NCBI RefSeq assembly: GCF_030295405.1
Contig: NZ_AP027080.1
Span: forward strand, 4,857,001 to 4,921,000
DNA: 64,000 bases
Reading direction: 5' to 3'
Origin: Mesoterricola silvestris
GTDB taxonomy: Bacteria; Acidobacteriota; Holophagae; Holophagales; Holophagaceae
Positions 50,841 to 61,068 of the stretch are shown here, in pieces. Made by a program: the position numbers and the translations under genes. Position 1 is the stretch's first letter; every line of letters starts with the position of its first letter. The notes below the pieces were generated by a model. That model had not been told where the DNA came from, ran no database searches, and worked only from the letters and a program-made list of their open reading frames with translations.

Positions 50841-52673
50841 ATGCACCAGGTCCCGACCGTGCGAAGGTTCCTTTCGATCGCTGCCTGCTGTCTCCTGGTC
50901 CTTCCCACGGCCTGCGGCCCCGGGCCCGGAATCGTCGCTGGTCACGTCCTGGACCCCGATGGAAAGCCTGAGGCGGAGGCCACCGTGGCGGTCATCCCGA
51001 TCGATCCCCTCAAACCATGGGGGGAAATCGAGAAGGTGATCTGGCGAAGGACGGATCGGCGGGGCCGGTTTCGCATCAAGGTGCGGCCCGGCTCGCACGC
51101 CGTCGCGGTGAGCCATCCCTGGTGCACCGGACCCGAGGTGTGCCGGGTTTCCGTGGATGCCGGATCCACCTGCGCCCTGCCCTTTCCCCTCCGGCTCCGG
51201 CGCGGCGAAGCCTGGGTGCAGGGGGAGATCCGGGACGGGGAAGGGCGGCCCGTTCACGGCCTCCTCGGCCTCCTGCCGCCCCTCCAGGATCCGCGTTTGA
51301 ACGCCACCTCGGTGCGCCTGGCCCCCATCCTTTCCGGGCGCTACCGCATCGCGGTGCCCCCCGGGACCTACTTCTTCTTTCCCTGGGCCAAGGGATGGTT
51401 CCTCCCGGGCCGCTGGGTGGACGTCGGGCCCGGAACCCGGATCCAGGACGCCGTCCTCCTGCCGGAACCCGTGAAGGCCGGGCGGGCGACCTTGCGGTGG
51501 CTCCGGGCCCGGGCGGTGAACCTGGACCCCGCGGAACCCGGCAGCCTGGAGCCGCTGGCGGGGGCGCTCCGCCCCGGCACCGTGCTGGCCCTGGGGGAAA
51601 TGACCCATGGATCCGATGAGTTCCGGCAGCTCCTCCACCGGGTGGTCCAACAATGGGCGGCCCGGGGCGAAACCGGGGCCATTGCCCTGGAGATGCCCAT
51701 CGCCAATGGGTTCCCGGTGGACGCCTACGTCCAGGGCCGGGGTCCGGAGCCCCGGGAGGCGCTTCCCCTGGCCTACCGCACCGGGGAGATCCGGGAATTC
51801 CTCCGGTGGCTGCGGCGCTTCAACGAAGGCCGGGGGCCCCGCTCCCGCTTCCGGATCCACGGCATCGACATGGCGGATCCGGGTTCCGCCTACCGCCACG
51901 CCGCCGCCTTCTACCGGCGGCACGACCCCGACGCGGCAGCGATCCTCCACAAGGACCTGGCGGACCTGGGCGGAGCCGGGGAGCTCACCTTCCCCGGGGA
52001 TGCGGCCCGGGCCCGGCGCTGGCGGGCCGCGCTGGAACGCCTCCGCCGGCGCCTGGACGCGCCGGGATCACCCCCGGCCGCGAACCCCCGGACCCTCGCG
52101 GACCAGCATCGGGTGCTGGTGGCCCTGGAGCAGTTCATCCCCCTGGCCCTGGACCGGACCCAGGGGTCCCGGGCCCGGGAACAGGCCATGGCCGAAAATG
52201 TCCGCTGGGTCCTGGGGGAGGATGGCCCGGGCGGGCGGGTGCTTCTTTTCGCCCACGGCGGCCATGTGGCCCGGACCCTCCGGGATCCCATGGGCTGGCC
52301 CACCCTGGGCTGGCACCTGGGCAAGGAGCTTGGCGAGGCTTACATTCCGGTGGGCCTGACCTTCCACCGGGGAGGGTTCCTGGCCCTGGAAAGCTCCCGG
52401 GCCCATCCCGCCTGGCTTCCCTTCGAGGTGGGGCCCGAGGCGCGCGCGACCCTGAACGAAGCGCTCGCGAGCCTCCACCGCCCCTGCCTCCTCCTGGACC
52501 TCCGGACCGCGCCGGCCGATCCCTGGCTGCGGTCCCCCCAGGGCCTGCGCTCCATCCCCCTGGACTTCGACCCCGCCGCGCCGGAGCTCTACCTCCTGCC
52601 GGCCTTCGCAAAGGAGGAATGGGATGCCCTCCTCCAGTTGGAGCGCATCACCCCGTCCACTCCCTGGCCCTGA
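50841..52673 (+). CDS. Erythromycin-esterase-family lipoprotein with N-terminal beta-sandwich domain
   Basis: 610 residues. A lipoprotein signal with lipobox LPTAC (C25) predicts membrane anchoring. Residues 33-100 form a carboxypeptidase-regulatory-like domain (GHVLDPDGKPEAEATVAVIP). From about residue 225 it is an erythromycin-esterase/EreA-like hydrolase with E253 and H256 in LGEMTHGSDEF and further histidines at 472 and 475 (FAHGGHV). Members include macrolide esterases and many hydrolases of unknown substrate. It lies 9 bases after the leader-peptide gene, so it may act on, or protect from, that peptide; this is inference. It ends 7 bases from a convergent gene. Confidence 0.82.
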   Translation: MHQVPTVRRFLSIAACCLLVLPTACGPGPGIVAGHVLDPDGKPEAEATVAVIPIDPLKPWGEIEKVIWRRTDRRGRFRIKVRPGSHAVAVSHPWCTGPEVCRVSVDAGSTCALPFPLRLRRGEAWVQGEIRDGEGRPVHGLLGLLPPLQDPRLNATSVRLAPILSGRYRIAVPPGTYFFFPWAKGWFLPGRWVDVGPGTRIQDAVLLPEPVKAGRATLRWLRARAVNLDPAEPGSLEPLAGALRPGTVLALGEMTHGSDEFRQLLHRVVQQWAARGETGAIALEMPIANGFPVDAYVQGRGPEPREALPLAYRTGEIREFLRWLRRFNEGRGPRSRFRIHGIDMADPGSAYRHAAAFYRRHDPDAAAILHKDLADLGGAGELTFPGDAARARRWRAALERLRRRLDAPGSPPAANPRTLADQHRVLVALEQFIPLALDRTQGSRAREQAMAENVRWVLGEDGPGGRVLLFAHGGHVARTLRDPMGWPTLGWHLGKELGEAYIPVGLTFHRGGFLALESSRAHPAWLPFEVGPEARATLNEALASLHRPCLLLDLRTAPADPWLRSPQGLRSIPLDFDPAAPELYLLPAFAKEEWDALLQLERITPSTPWP

Positions 52674-52680
52674 GGTCGGC

Positions 52681-53466
52681 TCAGCCCTCCTCGTGCCGGT
52701 TCTCCCGGTGTTTGCCCCGGGAGGGGGGCCTCGTGATCAGCTTCTGGCTCTCCGGCGGGGAGGGCAGGTCCGGCAGGGACAGGGGCGCCAGGAGGTTGTC
52801 CCCCACCACCTTCCAGGCCCGGGCCTGCTTGGGGAGGCGCTCGGGCTGCATCACTTCCCAGCCCTGGGCGTAGGACACGAAGGAGGGCATCACCAGGGCG
52901 AAGCCCGTGTAGAGGAAAGCGGGGTAGCGCAGCCATTCCTCCTGGTGGTCGGGGCCGGCCATGGGCACGGCGAACAGGGGGTGCAGGCCCCCGTTGATCC
53001 AGAAGCCCGTGGGCGGATCGTGGCGGGGGTACACGAAGATCCGCCGGCGGTGCATGAGGGTGTTCATGCCCACCCGGTAGGTGTCCATGGGCTGGATGCC
53101 GGTGCCTTCCAGGGAGGGACCCCAGCTGCGCTCGGGGTGGCCCACCACCTGGATCACCTCCCGGCCGTGGACGCCCAGCTTGCGGAAGAGGAGGCGCAGC
53201 TCCTCGGCCTCGTCCTCCTCCAGGTGGCCCTGGTTGGGCTTGATATCGCCCAGGATGGCCACCCGCTTGGGCTTGAACTCCTCCAGGAGGCCCAGGAGGC
53301 GCTCCCAGATCTCGTGCTGCTGGCCATTGGGCAAGGCATCGGGGCGCTTCCTCCGCCCGGCGCCCAGGCCCAGGAACAGGTCGGCGATGACCAGGGTCTC
53401 CTGGCGGGGCATCAGGATGGCGCGGCGGCTGTCGAGAATCACATCTTCGGAGAACTTGATCTGCAT
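52681..53466 (-). CDS. Metallophosphoesterase-fold protein with degenerate active site
   Basis: 261 residues. The layout follows calcineurin-like phosphoesterases of the PdeM/small-molecule type: LVIADLFLGLG (D29, usually DxH), VAILGDIKPNQG (D74, GD motif) and VVGHPERS where GNHD is normal. The first His is Phe31, and the Asn-His-Asp is replaced by His-Pro-Glu. A closing GHxH pair is not seen. It may have lost catalysis or use a different site. The start at MQIKFSEDV follows the nearest plausible ATG at 53466; a much longer frame antisense to the TauE gene was rejected. Confidence 0.7.
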   Translation of the reverse strand: MQIKFSEDVILDSRRAILMPRQETLVIADLFLGLGAGRRKRPDALPNGQQHEIWERLLGLLEEFKPKRVAILGDIKPNQGHLEEDEAEELRLLFRKLGVHGREVIQVVGHPERSWGPSLEGTGIQPMDTYRVGMNTLMHRRRIFVYPRHDPPTGFWINGGLHPLFAVPMAGPDHQEEWLRYPAFLYTGFALVMPSFVSYAQGWEVMQPERLPKQARAWKVVGDNLLAPLSLPDLPSPPESQKLITRPPSRGKHRENRHEEG

Positions 53467-53538
53467 GGGGCGTTCAATCCAATCCCCCCCATTGGAACAT
53501 GACCGGCCCTCCTTTAGAGTGGTCAAGGAGGCATTCGC

Positions 53539-54312
53539 ATGGCGGGAACCTGGGTCATGGCTGCGGGATCCCTGGCCGCGGGGCTCTGCGGCGGCATCCT
53601 TTCGGGCCTTTTCGGCATCGGCGGGGGCATCATCCTCATCCCCATGCTGGGGCTCCTGCTGGGCCTGTCCCAGCACCAGGCGCAGGGGGTGACCCTGGCG
53701 GCCATGCTCCTGCCCAACGGCCTTCCCGCGGTGCTCCACTTCCGGAAGCAGGGCATCCGCATCCACTGGCCCCTGGTGGTCTTCCTCACCGCCGCCTTCC
53801 TTCCCGGCGTGTGGGCCGGGGCCCGGCTCGCCTCCCACATCCCCGACGGGCCCCTGCGCACGGTGTTCGGGGTCTTCCTGGCCATCCTGGCCCTGCGCAC
53901 CTGGTTCCAGAAGCCGGCGGCGGCGGGCCGGGAGACCCGGGTGCCCTCGGCCCGGGAGATGCTCCTGCCCGGCCTGGGCATCGGCCTCGCCGCGGGCACC
54001 CTTTCGGGGCTCCTGGGCATCGGCGGCGGCATCGTCATCATCCCCTTCCTGGTGTGGAGCCTGGACCTCTCCCAGCACGAGGCCCAGGCGGCGTGCCTGG
54101 CCTTCATGCTCGCCCCCATCGGCCTGCCCGGCGTCCTGGTCTACGCCCGGCACCAGGGCGGCCTGCCCTGGCTCATCATGGGCGGGGTGGCCGTGGGCTT
54201 CCTGTGCGGCGCCTACGGCGGGGCCCGCATCGCCACTCGCCTGAACGCCCCCAGGCTCCGCCGGGCCTTCGCCATCCTCATGGCCTGCGTGGCCGTGCTG
54301 ATGCTATTTTAA
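53539..54312 (+). CDS. TauE/SafE family membrane permease
   Basis: 257 residues with about eight membrane helices. Two homologous halves each show the SGLFGIGGGIILIP / SGLLGIGGGIVIIP motif, the hallmark of the family. Members export or import sulfite, sulfonates or other organic anions. The substrate is not evident. Next to it lie a small membrane protein and a sugar kinase. Confidence 0.92.
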   Translation: MAGTWVMAAGSLAAGLCGGILSGLFGIGGGIILIPMLGLLLGLSQHQAQGVTLAAMLLPNGLPAVLHFRKQGIRIHWPLVVFLTAAFLPGVWAGARLASHIPDGPLRTVFGVFLAILALRTWFQKPAAAGRETRVPSAREMLLPGLGIGLAAGTLSGLLGIGGGIVIIPFLVWSLDLSQHEAQAACLAFMLAPIGLPGVLVYARHQGGLPWLIMGGVAVGFLCGAYGGARIATRLNAPRLRRAFAILMACVAVLMLF

Positions 54313-54328
54313 GACCGGAGGTCCGCGC

Positions 54329-54676
54329 GTGTCCCTTGAGTCCCCAGCCCCCCTTTACACGGGCGACCGCCTGAGGGATCTCATCCTCTGCTACGCCGGT
54401 CCCTGGGCCTTCCTCCCCTACCTGCGCCGCCGGGACGACGAGGAGCTGCTGTGGCATTCCCGCCAGGGCGTGCTGCTGGCCTTCACCGAGGTGAGCCTGG
54501 CCCTGGCCCTGGCCATCATGGGGCTCTTCCCCCTCCTGGGCTGGGTGTTCCTGAGGTTCTTCCTGCCCGTGTGGCTCATGTGGTGCCTGGCCATGTCCGT
54601 CACCTCCGTGCTGCAGGCCTGCAAGGGCAAGCGCCACAAGATCCCCGTCCTGCACCAGTTCATGGACTACCTGTGA
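54329..54676 (+). CDS. Small membrane protein, DUF4870-like
   Basis: 115 residues from GTG. Three hydrophobic helices are visible (about residues 18-32, 48-70 and 75-93), with the motif WHSRQGVLLAFTEV resembling the FHARQ-type box of DUF4870 proteins. Its stop overlaps the PfkB start (TGATG). Function unknown. Confidence 0.65.
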   Translation: MSLESPAPLYTGDRLRDLILCYAGPWAFLPYLRRRDDEELLWHSRQGVLLAFTEVSLALALAIMGLFPLLGWVFLRFFLPVWLMWCLAMSVTSVLQACKGKRHKIPVLHQFMDYL

Positions 54677-55533
54677 TGGCACCGCGGGTCGTCGGCATCG
54701 GCGAGCTGCTGTGGGACATCTACCCCGGAGGCCGCCGCCTGGGCGGGGCCCCCGCCAACTTCGCCTACCACGCCTCCCGCCTGGGCTGCGCCGGCGCCGT
54801 GGTGAGCCGCGTGGGGGACGACCCCCTGGGCCGGGAGGCCCTGCGGCGCCTTTCCGACCTGGGCGTGGAATCCGGAGCCGTGCAGGTGGACCCCCGCCTC
54901 CCCACGGGCACCGTGACCGTCACCCTGGACCCCCACGGCCACCCCACCTACGCCATCCACCCGGACGTGGCCTGGGACGCCCTGGAATGGACCCCCGCCC
55001 TGGCCGAAGCGGCCGCCGGGGCCTCCGCCATCTGCTTCGGCACCCTGGCCTCCCGGGGCCCCCGCACCCTGGAAACCGTGCGCCGCTTCCTGGAGGCCGC
55101 CCCCCCCGGCTGCCTTCGCATCTTCGACGTGAACCTCCGCCAGGACTACCACACCCCCGAGCGGGTCCGCGCCTTCCTGAAATGCTGCGACGTGCTCAAA
55201 CTCAACGAGGACGAACTGCCCCAGGTGGCCGACATGTGCGGCGCCGGCGGGGACCCCCTGGAGGAGCTCCGCCGCCGCTACGGCCTCAAGCTGGTGGCCC
55301 TCACCCTGGGCTCCCGGGGCAGCGTGCTCCAGACCGCCGAGGGCCGCCTGGAGGAACCGGGCGCCCCCGTCGAGGTGGTGGACACCGTGGGCGCCGGCGA
55401 CGCGTTCACCGCCGCCCTGGTCTCGGGCCTGGTCCAGGGCCAGGACCTCCCCACCGCGCACCGTCGCGCCGCCCGGCTATCGGCCTACGTGTGCACCCAG
55501 GAGGGGGCGATGCCGGAAACGCGCGATTACTAG
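54676..55533 (+). CDS. PfkB family carbohydrate kinase, fructokinase-like
   Basis: 285 residues. N-terminal substrate motif GGAPANFAYHASRLG and C-terminal ATP/anion-hole motif DTVGAGDAFTAALVSGL, with catalytic Asp in GAGD, are intact. It phosphorylates a sugar, most simply fructose, in the cytoplasm. The gene is coupled to the small membrane protein upstream and is followed by inverted repeat D. Confidence 0.9.
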   Translation: MAPRVVGIGELLWDIYPGGRRLGGAPANFAYHASRLGCAGAVVSRVGDDPLGREALRRLSDLGVESGAVQVDPRLPTGTVTVTLDPHGHPTYAIHPDVAWDALEWTPALAEAAAGASAICFGTLASRGPRTLETVRRFLEAAPPGCLRIFDVNLRQDYHTPERVRAFLKCCDVLKLNEDELPQVADMCGAGGDPLEELRRRYGLKLVALTLGSRGSVLQTAEGRLEEPGAPVEVVDTVGAGDAFTAALVSGLVQGQDLPTAHRRAARLSAYVCTQEGAMPETRDY

Positions 55534-55595
55534 GGGCCGCCGGCAAACCGGAGACGGCGCTTGACCGGGATGAAGGGGTCCATACCGGGTGGATC

Positions 55596-55752
55596 CATCC
55601 CCTTTCATCCCTTGCATCGGCGTTCATCCCCGTTTCAGCAGGGCCGGCGATGGAATGGGTAGGCGCAGCCACGAACCGGGTCCCCCTACCCATCCCGGCC
55701 ATGGCCCTGCTGGAACGGGGATGAACGCCGATGCAGGGGATGAAAGGGGATG
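55596..55752. repeat. Intergenic inverted repeat D (about 70-base arms)
   Basis: The left arm (55596-55664) and right arm (about 55684-55752) are near-perfect reverse complements built from CATCCCCTTTCATCCC and GCATCGGCGTTCATCCCC units. The arms are separated by about 20 bases. It lies between convergent genes (PfkB and DUF2442). The GGATGAACGCCGATG core recurs as a single arm at 29422-29456, showing that this is a dispersed family. Confidence 0.75.
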
Positions 55753-55771
55753 AGGTCTGCCTTGGGGTTGG

Positions 55772-56029
55772 CTAGCAGACCTTCCCGTCCCTCAGGAGAT
55801 CGGAGGGCCGCAGGGCCTCCTCCAGCCGGGGCCAGTGGATCATCTTCCCCCCACCCAGGAGCCTCACCTTCTTCAGGTCCTCGTCCTTGCCCCAGGCCAG
55901 CTGGGGGTAGGTGGAAACGGGCACGGCAACCGTGCGGCCGTCTTCGGTTTCAAGCAGGATGCGTCCCGATTCCACCCATACCCGGCGAGCCTTGGTATCC
56001 AGGGCGTTCACGGTGTTCATGATATCCAT
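55772..56029 (-). CDS. DUF2442 domain protein
   Basis: 85 residues from MDIMNTVNAL, chosen because GAGGTGAA lies 5-6 bases before that ATG; longer starts at 56053 and 56122 are possible. The C-terminus carries the family motif RLLGGGKMIHWPRLEEAL. DUF2442 proteins are often paired with DUF4160 in toxin-antitoxin-like modules, but no partner is visible here. It lies downstream of queA in the same direction. Confidence 0.75.
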   Translation of the reverse strand: MDIMNTVNALDTKARRVWVESGRILLETEDGRTVAVPVSTYPQLAWGKDEDLKKVRLLGGGKMIHWPRLEEALRPSDLLRDGKVC

Positions 56030-56125
56030 GAATTTCACCTCTTCCACATCCATCCTAGCTCGTCCGGCACGCCGGTTTGCCATGGATATGTGCAAAAACC
56101 AATAAAACTCGTTTAATTCCAAAAG

Positions 56126-57189
<1,064 letters not shown>

Positions 57190-57193
<4 letters not shown>

Positions 57194-59007
57194 GCGTGGA
57201 ATTGCAGGGTGTAGAGCCGCTCGTACTCCCCATGGCGGGCCAGCAGTTCCTCGTGGGTGCCCATTTCGGCGATCTCCCCCTGGCGCAGGACGCAGATGCG
57301 GGTGGCCCGCTGGATGGTGGAGAGGCGGTGGGCGATGACGAGGGTGGTGCGGTCGCGCATGAGCACTTCCAGGGCGTCCTGCACCGCCCGTTCGCTTTCC
57401 GTGTCCAGGGCGCTGGTGGCCTCGTCCAGGATGAGGATGGGGGGATCCTGGAGCAGGGCCCGGGCGATGGCCAGGCGCTGGCGCTGGCCCCCCGACAGGG
57501 TCGAGCCCGTCTCGGCCAGGGGGGTGTCGTAGCCCCTGGGCAGGGACGTGATGAATTCGTGGGCGTGGGCCTTCTTCGCGGCCTCCACCACCGCCTCCCG
57601 GGAGGCCTCCCGGCCGTAGGCGATGTTGTCGTGCACGGAATCCATGAACAGCAGGGTCTCCTGGGTGACGATGCCGATGCGCTGGCGCAGCTCCCGCGGA
57701 TCGAAGTCCCGGAGGTCCGTGCCGTCCAGGGTCACCCGTCCCCCGGTGGGGTCGAAGAAGCGGGGCACCAGGTTGACCACGGTGGTCTTGCCGCCGCCGG
57801 AGCCCCCCACCAGGGCCACGGTCTCGCCCCGGGCCACCTGGAGGTTGATGCCCTTGAGCACTTCGTTGCGGCCCTTCCGGCCCTCGTACGTGAAGCGCAC
57901 GTCCTCGAAGGCCAGGCGCTCGGGCAGCGCCGGAACCGGCCGGGGGTCGGCCGGGGCGGCCATTTCCGTTTCCCGGTCCAGCACGCTGTACACCCGGTCC
58001 AGGCTGGCCTGGGCCACCTGGATATCGCTGTTGAGCTTGGTTAGGCGCCGGATGGGATCGTAGAAGCTGTAAAGGGCCAGCACGTAGGTAAGGAAGCCGG
58101 GGCCGCTCATCTGCCCCGACCGCACCTGGCCGGTGGCGTACAGGAAGAGGACGGCCAGGAGCAGGCCCCCCACCAGTTCCATGATGGGGTGGGAGATGGC
58201 CGACACCCGGGCGGACTTCATGCCCAGCCGGAACAGCTCGTTGTTCAGGTCGTGGAACCGGGCCTCCTCGAAGGGCTCCCGGGCGAAGCCCAGCACCACC
58301 CGGATATTGCTGAAGACCTCCTTGAGCCGCTGGAGCACGTGGCTGGAGGCCTCCATGTTCCGGTGGTTGATCTTGCGGATCTTCTGGCTGAGCTTCTTGA
58401 TGGGCAGGACCACCAGGGGCCCGGCGATGAAGATGGTGAGGCTGAGCCGCCAGTTGAGGTACATCACCGTCCCCAGCATCACCAGGGCCTGGGTGATCTC
58501 CCGGGTGGCGTCCGCCAGCTGGTTGGACGCGATGCCCTGCACCGCCCCCACGTCGCTGATGCAGCGCTGGAGCAGCTCGCCCACCGGGTGCCGCTGGAAG
58601 TAGGCCGGCTCCTGCCTCAGGAGCTTGGCGAAGAGCCGCTCCCGCAGGGAAATGGTGGCCCGGATGCCCGAACGCACCATGAGCAGGGTGCCGCTGTACG
58701 TGAAAATGCCCTTGAGAATGAAGACGAGCACCAGGAGGGCCGGCAGAAGCCAGGTCTTCTCCTGGAAGGTGGCGGGGCCCGGCAGGTGGGCCAGGGCCCA
58801 GGCCTTGAGGTCCGCCAGCACCTGGATGCGGGGCCCCCCCGCGGAGGCCTCTTCCTTGACGCCCATGAGCATGGAGAAGATCAGGTTGGTGATCCCGATC
58901 ATGGCCCCCTGGCAGGAACCCGCCAGGGTCAGCAGCAGGGAACCCCCCACCATCAGGGGCAGGAAACGCTTCAGATGTTCGCGGTAGAACCGGGTGAAAT
59001 TCTGCAT
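57190..59007 (-). CDS. MsbA-like lipid A/multidrug ABC exporter
   Basis: 605 residues. A six-helix exporter domain (about 15-330) precedes an ATPase with Walker A GGSGGGKTT, signature TLSGGQRQRLAIA, Walker B ILILDEATSALD and H-loop VIAHRLS. This is the homodimeric half-transporter form of MsbA. Flipping of lipid A core across the inner membrane is the likely role. It sits between queA and a TPR/HEAT protein. Confidence 0.88.
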
Positions 59008-59025
59008 CCATCCACTCTACCAGCC

Positions 59026-59838
59026 CTACTCCACCGTCACCTGCACGCTGCTCTTGGCGTCGTCCACGGACAGGAGCACGCTCCCTTTGGGCAGGATGGC
59101 GGCCTGGTCCGTGATGCTTTCCAGATCGAACCCCTTGGACCGGGCCTGGCGGATCTGGGCGTCGGTGAGGTAGTTCCCCACGGCCCGGGCCAGGCTCAGG
59201 GCCAGCCGGATGGTGACCGTGTCGGGCTTGCCGGCCTCCCGGATGCGGATGACCAGGAAGCGCGCCTGCCGGTCCGGGCGGGCCACGGCCTTCAGGCCCA
59301 TGCCGGAGAGGGCCGAGGCGCAGGCGTCGGCGTAGCCCGGCACCTGGAGGCCCTTGCGCAGGCCCTCGGCCGCGCGGGGGTCGCACACCTTGGCCAGCTG
59401 CAAGGCGGCGGCCACCTGCACGTCCAGGGACGGATCCCTCAGGGCTTCCAGGAGGCCCGCCGTGGCCCGGGAGTCCTGTCCCTGGCGGATGCCCCAGCAC
59501 CGCACCCGGTTCATGCGGGCCTCCTTGCCCAGGAGCCGCTGGTCGGGGTGGGATTGCAGGAAGGCGGTGTAGGCCTCGGCGGCCTCGTCCCACCGCTGGT
59601 CGGATTCCAGGGATGCGGCCAGCCAGAACCGCGCCTCGGGCGCCCGGGGGGAACCCCCGTACACCGCCAGGAACTTCCGGTACGCCGCCGCGGCCTCGAA
59701 CCACCGCTGGGCGTACCTCAGGTTCTTGGCTTCGCGCAGGAGCGCGTCGGCCGGGGCCTCCCGCACCGCCACCTCCACCACGATGGGTTCGGGGGCGGGC
59801 GCGGCCAGCAGGGCCCAGGTGAAGACCGGCGGAATCAA
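59026..59838 (-). CDS. Exported TPR/HEAT-like repeat protein
   Basis: 270 residues. The start is TTG at 59838, overlapping the previous stop and preceded by GGGAGGG; no ATG or GTG gives the hydrophobic start MIPPVFTWALLAAP. TPR-like helices (ADALLREAKNLRYAQRWFEA, SDQRWDEAAEAYTAFLQSHP) are followed by HEAT-like helices (TAGLLEALRDPSLDVQVAAA). It is probably periplasmic. It is the third gene after a sigma factor. Function unknown. Confidence 0.65.
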   Translation of the reverse strand: MIPPVFTWALLAAPAPEPIVVEVAVREAPADALLREAKNLRYAQRWFEAAAAYRKFLAVYGGSPRAPEARFWLAASLESDQRWDEAAEAYTAFLQSHPDQRLLGKEARMNRVRCWGIRQGQDSRATAGLLEALRDPSLDVQVAAALQLAKVCDPRAAEGLRKGLQVPGYADACASALSGMGLKAVARPDRQARFLVIRIREAGKPDTVTIRLALSLARAVGNYLTDAQIRQARSKGFDLESITDQAAILPKGSVLLSVDDAKSSVQVTVE

Positions 59839-60512
59839 ATCGACCCTCCCTTGAGCAGCCGGCTCAGCCGCTGGGCTTCATCCTCCAGGTTGTGGGCATC
59901 CGCCCACTGCCTCAACTCCTGGGCCCGCTGCGGGTCCATGCAGGGGTCCTCCAGGGAGAGCTCCCGGAGCCAGGCGTGCAGATCCTCCCGCACCGCCTCG
60001 GCCTCGGGGGCCGGGGCCAGCTGGGTGGAAAGGCCGTGGCTGGACTGCAGCAGGGCCAGGGCGATCTCACGTTCGGCGGCCCGGTCCTCGGTGTTCTTCC
60101 GTTCGCAGGTCTGGGGATTCTTCGTGAAGTCCTGGATCAGGGTGGAGGACTGCTGGAAGAAGGCGGCCCAGAGCCGGTCCTGGGCCCGCTTCTGGGCGAG
60201 GTTCTGGATGCGGGCCTGGTCCTTGGCCACCAGGGCCCGTTCCCGGGCGTTCACGGTGTGGTACGCCAGGGGCAGGGCCACCAGCACGGCCGCCGCCGCG
60301 GTCATGAGCCAGGGGAAGCGCCGGAGGAGGGGCACGGGGGCGGGCGGATTCCCGGCGGCGGGGTCCACGACGCCCTCCGCCAGGAGGGCCAGGTGGATTT
60401 CCAGGAGGCTGGCCAGACGGGCCTGGGTTTCCGGGTCGTCGGGCCAGAGCTCGGGCCGTTCGAGGATCTCGAAGGCCTTCTCTTCGCTCAGGAACTCAGG
60501 TTCGGGATTCAT
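59835..60512 (-). CDS. Single-pass membrane protein, possible anti-sigma factor
   Basis: 225 residues. A cytoplasmic N-terminal part of about 65 residues, one membrane helix (about residues 68-86, WLMTAAAAVLVALPLAYHTV) and a helical outer part. It overlaps the end of the sigma-factor gene by 17 bases, the usual position of an anti-sigma factor. It has no HxxxCxxC zinc motif, so it is not a classic ZAS type. Confidence 0.6.
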   Translation of the reverse strand: MNPEPEFLSEEKAFEILERPELWPDDPETQARLASLLEIHLALLAEGVVDPAAGNPPAPVPLLRRFPWLMTAAAAVLVALPLAYHTVNARERALVAKDQARIQNLAQKRAQDRLWAAFFQQSSTLIQDFTKNPQTCERKNTEDRAAEREIALALLQSSHGLSTQLAPAPEAEAVREDLHAWLRELSLEDPCMDPQRAQELRQWADAHNLEDEAQRLSRLLKGGSI

Positions 60513-61068
60513 GGGTCACATCCAGGTTCTTTCTCAATTTGGCAAGGCTTTGGAACAGGGTCGCCTTCACGGTGCCCTCGGCGCAGCCCAGGTCGTCCGC
60601 GATGCGTTTCACGGGGTGCTCGTGGACGTAGTAGGCCACGACCATGGAGCGCTGGCGCGGAGTCAGGCCCTCCAGGGCCTGGCGCAGGCTCCGGATCCGC
60701 CGGCTCTGGTCCACCGTGTCCCAGGGGGCGGGCTGGTGGGGGTCTGGAGCATCAAAGGTCTCGGGCGGGGGTAGCTCCCGACCCCGTTTACGGAGATGGT
60801 CCGTCGCCGCATTAGCCGCCAGGGTGAAAATCCACGCAGCGACCGGGCGACCTTCCTCGAATCGTTGACAATGCTGGAGACATTTCAGGAAAACATCCTG
60901 GGTGAGCTCCTGCACGACCCCCGTCTCCCCCGCCAGCCGGCGGTACAGGAAGGCGAAGACCGGCTTCTCGAAGCGGGCCATGAGATGGGCCAGGGCCTCC
61001 TCCTCGCCGGCCTTGAGGCGCATCATCCAGTATTCCGGAGCGCGCTCCTCCAGGACCGCCTCGGTCAT
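60496..61068 (-). CDS. ECF-type RNA polymerase sigma factor
   Basis: 190 residues. Sigma region 2 is visible (VVQELTQDVFLKCLQHCQRF and RPVAAWIFTLAANAATDHLR), followed by an acidic/Pro linker and region 4 (GLTPRQRSMVVAYYVHEHPV, IADDLGCAEGTVKATLFQSL). There is no region 1 or 3. Upstream is a lipoprotein gene whose stop overlaps this start; downstream is the membrane protein proposed as anti-sigma. It probably responds to an envelope signal. Confidence 0.92.
   Translation of the reverse strand: MTEAVLEERAPEYWMMRLKAGEEEALAHLMARFEKPVFAFLYRRLAGETGVVQELTQDVFLKCLQHCQRFEEGRPVAAWIFTLAANAATDHLRKRGRELPPPETFDAPDPHQPAPWDTVDQSRRIRSLRQALEGLTPRQRSMVVAYYVHEHPVKRIADDLGCAEGTVKATLFQSLAKLRKNLDVTHESRT

Noticed and set aside
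50841-52673. Calling the esterase-like lipoprotein a macrolide resistance gene
   Set aside because: The family is broad, the protein is a membrane lipoprotein with an extra N-domain, and its neighbour is a secreted peptide; resistance cannot be claimed from the motif alone.
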